From contig VUYT01000018.1 of the NCBI GenBank assembly GCA_008802785.1, positions 1-64,000 on the forward strand: a stretch of DNA of 64,000 nucleotides, written 5' to 3'. The translations under genes were made by a program, and so were the position numbers. Each line of letters opens with the position of its first letter. Within the stretch, counting starts at the first letter, position 1. This stretch comes from Symmetrospora coprosmae (lineage: Eukaryota > Basidiomycota > Cystobasidiomycetes > Symmetrosporaceae). Below, piece after piece: positions 59,042 through 64,000 of this stretch. Below the pieces are notes generated by a model, which was not told the origin of the DNA, made no database searches, and saw only the letters and a list, made by a program, of their open reading frames with translations.

Positions 59042-59733
59042 GCGATGCTCCGACCCCACTGCCGCCTGTCCTGCCCTATCCTGTCCTGTCTGCCCTCTGT
59101 TGTCTGCGCAATGGGAGGATTGTCGCTTCTTCTGCTCTCTGCCTTGCAGGCCAATGCAGCTGGGCCACGGTCCTCCTTGTCTGCCTGCGCTTCCTTCTGT
59201 TCACTTGTCCATCTGCCTGTGTCCTCCGCCCTGCGTCGCCGTCGTGTACTGTATCTCGCTTGATGAGTGGGTGCAGGTCAGGCCAGGGAGAGCGAAGGGC
59301 GAGCAAGGGAGGAGCAGGCAAGCTCGAGGGAGGGCGAAAGGGGCAGGCAGCGCCAGCGGCAGCAGCGGGCGTCAGGAGCGGACAACCTCCCCCAACTCAG
59401 TGCATACGACACACGGGTACCAGGCGACAGCCAGTACATGGATGAATAGCAATCCATTGCAGTCATCACCACGCCTTCCTCGTCGTCGCTTCCCGCTGAG
59501 AGTCTACCGCTTTGGAGCGTCCCGTGCTTGGAGATTGCACGCCGTTCACCGCTCGCACATGCATGGGGCCAACTGTCGACTTCCTGATGGCAAACAAGGA
59601 ACTGTCAAGCTTGACCGGCCCGTGTACACCAGTCAATATTGACGACGCTGTGGTCGCGCATGAGAGCTGTATTATCATCCAGGCTAAGAGCCAGAGACGC
59701 AGACGCCACGCTCCAGCCGCACATGCAACATAG
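59042..59733. promoter_or_regulatory. Intergenic region upstream of the SANT corepressor
   Basis: 692 bases between the SEC62 stop and the farthest candidate start of the corepressor gene. The stretch 59040-59230 is pyrimidine-rich on the + strand. No gene was recognised. Confidence 0.4.
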
Positions 59734-61014
59734 CTAGTCTGACAGTTCTGTAATCTTGGCCGACGATCCTGCCGCCCCATTAACCTGCTGCCCGCCTCTG
59801 CTCCTGACGGGACCATCCGACGCGACCCCTGTCGTTGTTGCTGAAGCTTTGCCCGTACTCGTGCTCGTGCTCGTGCCAGCAGCCGCGTCTGTGGCACCTG
59901 GCAGCGGAGATGCCGTCCTGCTTCCGCCCTCTTTGCTTCTCTTGCTCTTTTTGCTCGAGCCTTCCGCTTTGCCCTCGCCGACCTTGCGCTGCAGAGACAA
60001 AGACAAAGAATGTGTCAGGCTGTACCAGCGACGAGGCAGGCCTTCTGTATCAGTGGCAGATGATTCGCCTACCTTCTTCTTCTTTGGTGGCGGCATGTCC
60101 CACTCCCACCCCGGGATGAAGCTGTCGACCTGCACATGGGCCATGTCGCGTGAGTCTCCCTGATGTTCGTACGTCCGTCTGAGCGGGGACCACCCACAAA
60201 TCCGACATCCGCAAAGAGGTTAGGGAATATCCAGATTCCAGGCTTTGCGACGACGATGGTGATGACGTAGAATATGAGTCGGAAGATGGCCAAGCCAAAG
60301 AACAGGGCAATGACGCCGAGCATGGCCATGGAGAGGTACCATACGCCGATGCGGAGGCTCGTCGGCCAGAGGGGGAACATGACGCCGGCGAGGATGACGG
60401 CGACCATGGCAATGCCGCCGAGCATCGACTTGAGCTTGCTGCCCTCGAGGAACCAGACGTAGTATTGGTCCGCCTCAAACTTCTGCTGCCGGTCAATCTC
60501 GAGCACCTTCATGCTCGCTTGCTTGCTTCCCTGCGGACCCTGCGGCGTCACGGACTGGCCCCGGTTGACCTTGATGTAGAAGGTGTGGACGAGCGAGTTG
60601 TTCAGGAACTGGATGGCCTCCTCCTCGCTCCCGATCTTGGCGGCGCCCTTCTGCTTGCCGTACGCGGGCGTCTGTATCGCCTTGAGCGCCGACTTGCCTG
60701 CATCAAGTCAAAGGGATGGGCGGGAGGGGCCTGACGCGTCAGGAACGCCCGCCCGGAGCTGGTCGCTGGTGCAAGCGAGCAGCATGAGTGGGGACGCGCA
60801 CCCTTGAAGTAGTCGACACGCTTGCCGTGCAGGATGCCCGTCTTGAGCTTCATCCCGCTCTTGTTCCTCAGCCACCCCATGGTCTTTTGCACCTCGGCTG
60901 CCAGCACATACGTGCACATGCCATGCAATGGCGAGTGAGCTTCAGCGGCCACGATGTTTGCGCGAGCATAGCGCAGGGACACTCACGCGGCGCAGAGCTC
61001 TGTCGTGCGTCCAT
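59734..61014 (-). CDS. SEC62: Protein translocation protein Sec62
   Basis: Exons 60987-61014, 60802-60897, 60198-60697, 60073-60129 and 59734-59988 (complement) give 311 residues. The cytosolic N-terminal domain reads MKLKTGILHGKRVDYFKGKS. The two membrane helices lie in KSMLGGIAMVAVILAGVMFP and MAMLGVIALFFGLAIFRLIF, with the family motif FPLWPTSLRIGVWYLSM between them, followed by KPGIWIFPNLFADVGF. Sec62 joins Sec63, Sec71 and Sec72 at the Sec61 channel for post-translational import into the ER. The tail is a KKKK/RK basic patch and Ser/Thr/Ala-rich sequence. The first exon is only 28 bases (MDARQSSAP) and was chosen because it splices in frame with a GTGAGT donor. Confidence 0.93.
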
Positions 61015-61727
61015 CTTGACGTGTCTTACTGCCGTGACGCTTCGAATGATTGCTATGATGCAAAGCCAAAGATGAGCAGCAAGCGGGCAGAGGGAGGTGG
61101 TCGTGGTGGTTCGCGCGCACCCCGCAGGGCACGGTCGACCAACGCCTCGCTCTCTCTCTCTCGCGCACATCAACAGGACAGACGAGCTCGCAATTCCCAG
61201 TAGCTTAGCAGGCCCCTCGTGCAAGCATATGTCCCTGTCGCAACTCGGTCACGCTCGCGCTGCTGCAGAAGACGCAACAGCAGCCAGACCCAGCTTGCCG
61301 CTGTCTTTGGCCCGCACGAGCTCAACTGACGCGGACGCCTTGCAGAACAGGAACGCAAGAAATAGATGCTGACGACACAGGACTGCTCTAGGTATGGCGC
61401 GGATCCAGCGGCTGTTCAGCAGTAGTACCGGTAGTGCCTCAAGCACCGCAGACGGGACGAGCAGGGCCGTTCGCAGGTTTGCCACATTGGAGCTGATCAT
61501 GAGCGCCGAGCGAAACCCCCAAGACTACATGCCTTTCGTCACGGCTTTTCCCCAGCGAGAGCTCCGCCTCCCAAGGATGGACAAGCGCACGGGAGAAAAC
61601 AAAGGATGAACCTCAGCTAATTGATGCGATGCTCTCGTCTATTCTCCATTATACCGTACACCGCGAAAGCTCTGCCCTTCTTGACGCTGTCCATTCCACC
61701 GAGATCTCCTAAGCGTCCAAAGCCGCC
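61015..61727. promoter_or_regulatory. Divergent intergenic region, SEC62 / small secreted protein
   Basis: About 0.7 kb between divergent starts. A 71-codon frame (61394-61609, + strand) begins MARIQRLFSSSTGSASSTAD and looks like a short mitochondrial leader, but has no family and no splice partner, so it is not called. No RNA gene was recognised. Confidence 0.4.
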
Positions 61728-62453
61728 ATGTCCCGCTCGGCACCTTCAACGAGACGTCCTCTCTCGCTCGTCCTGCTGTGCTCGGCGCTGTTCGCCCTGC
61801 TACCACAGCTCGCGCATGCTCAGTCCTCGCTGAACCCGATCCTGCCGGCGAACCCGCCGCAATGCGGCAGGGTGACTGTGAGCTGGAGCTCAACGGGCGA
61901 CGCCTCGCAATTCTACACGGCGCGCATCGTCGACCCAGCAAGCGAGACGTCACCTCACGCGGACGACTCGTACACATTTGTCGCGCACGGCAACGGGACC
62001 CTGTCGGCCGAGTGGAACGTCGGGCTCATCGCGGGCACACGCGTGGCTCTGGCCGTCACGGACGACTCTGGCAACAGAGCGTGAGTTGACGTTTTCTACA
62101 TTGCTGGCGTCGACTGGCGCAAGAGCTTCTAGGCCAGTCGAGGCTGATGCGGCGTCGCCGGTTCGCCTTGATTGCAGATACTCCGAAGCGACCACGGTCG
62201 CTGCGGGGGATGATTCGTGTCTAGCTTCTGGCGTCACTGGCAACTCCAGTGGTCAGGGGAAGTACGATGAGAACGGCGTCCCGCGCAGTGCAGCCACTTC
62301 CGGTAGCCGCGCTTCAATGAGGTGAGTATCCTTCGCGTCCTGCTCCCTTCGCTCTCACAATATCAAAGCCCTGATCACCTTGACGCCTCTTTCGTACACA
62401 GCGTTGTCTCCCTCGCTACGGCCTTTGCTATCTATAGACTTCTTGCGGCTTAG
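61728..62453 (+). CDS. Small secreted GPI-type surface protein
   Basis: Exons 61728-62080, 62178-62321 and 62402-62453 give 182 residues. A signal peptide (LVLLCSALFALLPQLAHAQ) is followed by a beta-sandwich-like region. Its pattern, PPQCGRVTVSWSSTGDASQF, then SLAEWNVGLIAGTRVAL-like spacing and the late Cys in DDSCLAS, recalls a family of basidiomycete surface proteins with a QCG-x-VTVSW opening. A Ser/Gly-rich linker then leads to a short hydrophobic C-terminus (SVVSLATAFAIYRLLAA), which fits GPI attachment. Function is unknown. Both introns are GT-AG and phase-consistent; without the last exon the hydrophobic tail would be lost. Confidence 0.78.
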
Positions 62454-62736
62454 GAGAAGTTCGTGAACCATCTTCGCGCAATTCCAGCATGGACACTAGT
62501 GGCTATCGCCTTTCGCCCCGCTACCTATAGAGACAACATAATGCTCGGCGCACAACTTGACCTTCTTTCGTTGATACCTTCAACAGACTCTGAGTCCGAC
62601 GATGGCATGGTACTACGAGTCCCTGTGCATTGCATGCTCACTTATGCCACAAAGCCCCTACACATTCTCGATACATCATGACGTGCTATACCGCTTCCCA
62701 TTATCTGGGCCACTCGGGACCCATGCAACACAACAT

Positions 62737-64000
62737 CTACAGCAGCTGCCCGGCGATACCTGCCGTCTGGCAGGTCGCGAGGAAACCGCACGCCAGCGCC
62801 GAGACGGAGCACTTGACGATTGTGCTCTTGCGGGCAGGGCCCAGTGCGCTGAGCACGCCAATTTGGATTCCGAGCGAGCCGAGGTTTCCGAAGCCACAGA
62901 GCGCGTACACGGCGATGTTGTAGCCGCGCGCAGTCATGGTCGGCTGCAGCTGCGACAGGTTGAGGAAGGCGACGAACTCGTTCTGGACGAGCTTGGTGCC
63001 GAGCAGGCCAGCAACCGTCAGAAGGTCGGGCTTCGGGACGCCCATCAACCAGGCGAGAGGGTAGAAGAGGTATGAGAAGATGAGCTCGAGCGAAAGTGGC
63101 GCTCGGCTTGTGTGCTCGGGAGTGATGTTGAAGGACCGGCCGACATAGTTGAGGACACCGTTGATGACCGTGACGAGGGCAATGATGGTGAGACTGCGGG
63201 TAGTTGGAGAATGTCAGTACGATGAGCGGATCAACGTAGAGTTGGTCCACTTCGACTAACACATTGCAAAGGATGAGACCGGCAACTCGGAGACCGAACC
63301 AAGCACCGTTGGAGAAGGCGTGGAGAGCGTTCTGGGCCTTGCTGTCATCACGAGCGACGGTGATCTTGCCGCGGGTAAGAGGCTCCTCGGTCTCCGGCCA
63401 TCGAAGCTTGGAGATAGCGATAGAAGCAGGGATGGACATAACGGCGCTGTGACAATACGAAGGGCGTGAGCATCAGCACCGCCGATAGCACATGTCCCAC
63501 TAGCCCGATGGGCGACGCACGAAGTGACCAGGTAGACGGCAGGCATGCCGAAGCCAATGTATGCGGCAAGGACGGAACCGGCAATGGTAGCGAAACCCGA
63601 AGTGAGAGTCTGGTGGATCTCGGACGATGTCATCGTGTTGACGTAAGGCTTGACCATGCAGGCAGACTCTCCCTGTCCGATGAAGGGCGAAGCAGCGGCG
63701 ACAACAGCCTCGGCACCAGAAATGTTCATCGTCTTGAGGAAGAACCATCCGAGCTTGGCAATGAGCCACTGGAGAACTCCGTAGTAGTACATCATCTCTG
63801 GTTGGGAGAAATCGCATTGTTCAGAAGAGTGCCTCTCACCATCTCGTAGGAGACAACTCACCGGCAAAAGCAATGAAGAAGATGATGGCACCGAGAGTGT
63901 TGGTCAGGAACCAGAAACCGTCAAAGACGGGCGACCAGGGCGGGTTGTCGCCGATGGTGATGTTTCCGACGAAGAAGGCCGATCCGTAGTATGCCTGAGT
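62737..64000 (-). CDS. Concentrative nucleoside transporter (CNT/SLC28 family), partial
   Basis: Exons 63862-64000 (continuing beyond the window), 63521-63797, 63261-63446 and 62737-63193 (complement) give the last 352 residues. Many membrane segments are visible ([56 protein letters not shown]). Family motifs are [19 protein letters not shown], which lines the nucleoside site, and [15 protein letters not shown], the CNT signature. These transporters take up nucleosides with H+ or Na+. The N-terminal part lies past the right edge. The intron at 63194-63260 uses a GTTAGT donor, chosen because it alone gives CNVLTIIALV in frame. Confidence 0.9.

Noticed and set aside
61394-61609. 71-codon frame with a mitochondrial-looking start
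   Set aside because: Only the first 30 residues look meaningful; no family and it sits between divergent genes. Transcript evidence would be needed.

Overview
This window looks like nuclear DNA of a basidiomycete fungus. It is GC-rich and densely packed. Its genes are cut by many short introns, mostly 60-100 bases, with GTGAGT/GTGCGT-type donors and CTAAT/CTAAC-type branch points. The set includes fungus-specific families (DUF1769, Kre9/Knh1-like wall protein, Rrg9, fungal P450). Protein style (long Ser/Ala/Gln-rich linkers) and intron density suggest Ustilaginomycotina, but that placement is inference. I found no rRNA, tRNA, CRISPR, retroelement, DNA transposon or viral remnant.

Layout. 0-8.2 kb: proteasome lid subunit Rpn7 (+), a mitochondrial RsfS-domain protein (-), a secreted Kre9-like protein (-) and an EF-hand MscS channel (+). 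8.6-18 kb: a very large two-RRM RNA-binding protein (-) divergent from mitoribosomal uS5m (+), a MYND zinc-finger protein (-) and a DUF1769 protein (-). 18.8-29.3 kb: a 12-exon O-methyltransferase (+), the ER lectin OS-9/Yos9 (+), an NAD-dependent epimerase-like protein (-) and the DEAD-box helicase DDX41 (+). 29.7-38.1 kb: an unrecognised Q-rich protein (-), mitoribosomal mL41 (+), a secreted GPI-type glycoprotein (-) and a cytochrome P450 (+). 38.4-52.9 kb: Mia40 (-), mitochondrial phosphate carrier (-), an arrestin-like protein (+), a class II AP endonuclease (-), coactosin (-), Rrg9/neugrin (+), condensin subunit 1 (+) and NatC catalytic subunit Naa30 (-). 53.3-64 kb: a SANT corepressor of Snt1/NCoR type (-), Sec62 (-), a small GPI-type secreted protein (+) and a nucleoside transporter of the CNT family that runs off the right edge (-).

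The genes are mostly unrelated housekeeping functions, as expected for a fungal chromosome arm. Six products act in mitochondria (RsfS protein, uS5m, mL41, Mia40, phosphate carrier, Rrg9) and two in ER protein handling (OS-9, Sec62). Gene models were built by joining exons so that phase and protein-family continuity agree. All multi-exon totals are divisible by three except the Q-rich gene (29666-31730); the MYND gene sums correctly only with a weak intron. Both ambiguities are flagged.

The most unusual observation is in the P450 gene. The intron inside the haem-binding loop has no GT or GC donor. It has AT at its 5' end and, at the only 3' position that gives the P450 signature (FSKGPKNCIG), AC. 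It therefore looks like a U2-type AT-AC intron. Two further introns are GC-AG, and several micro-exons of 16-20 bases occur. I did not see a new multi-gene system.
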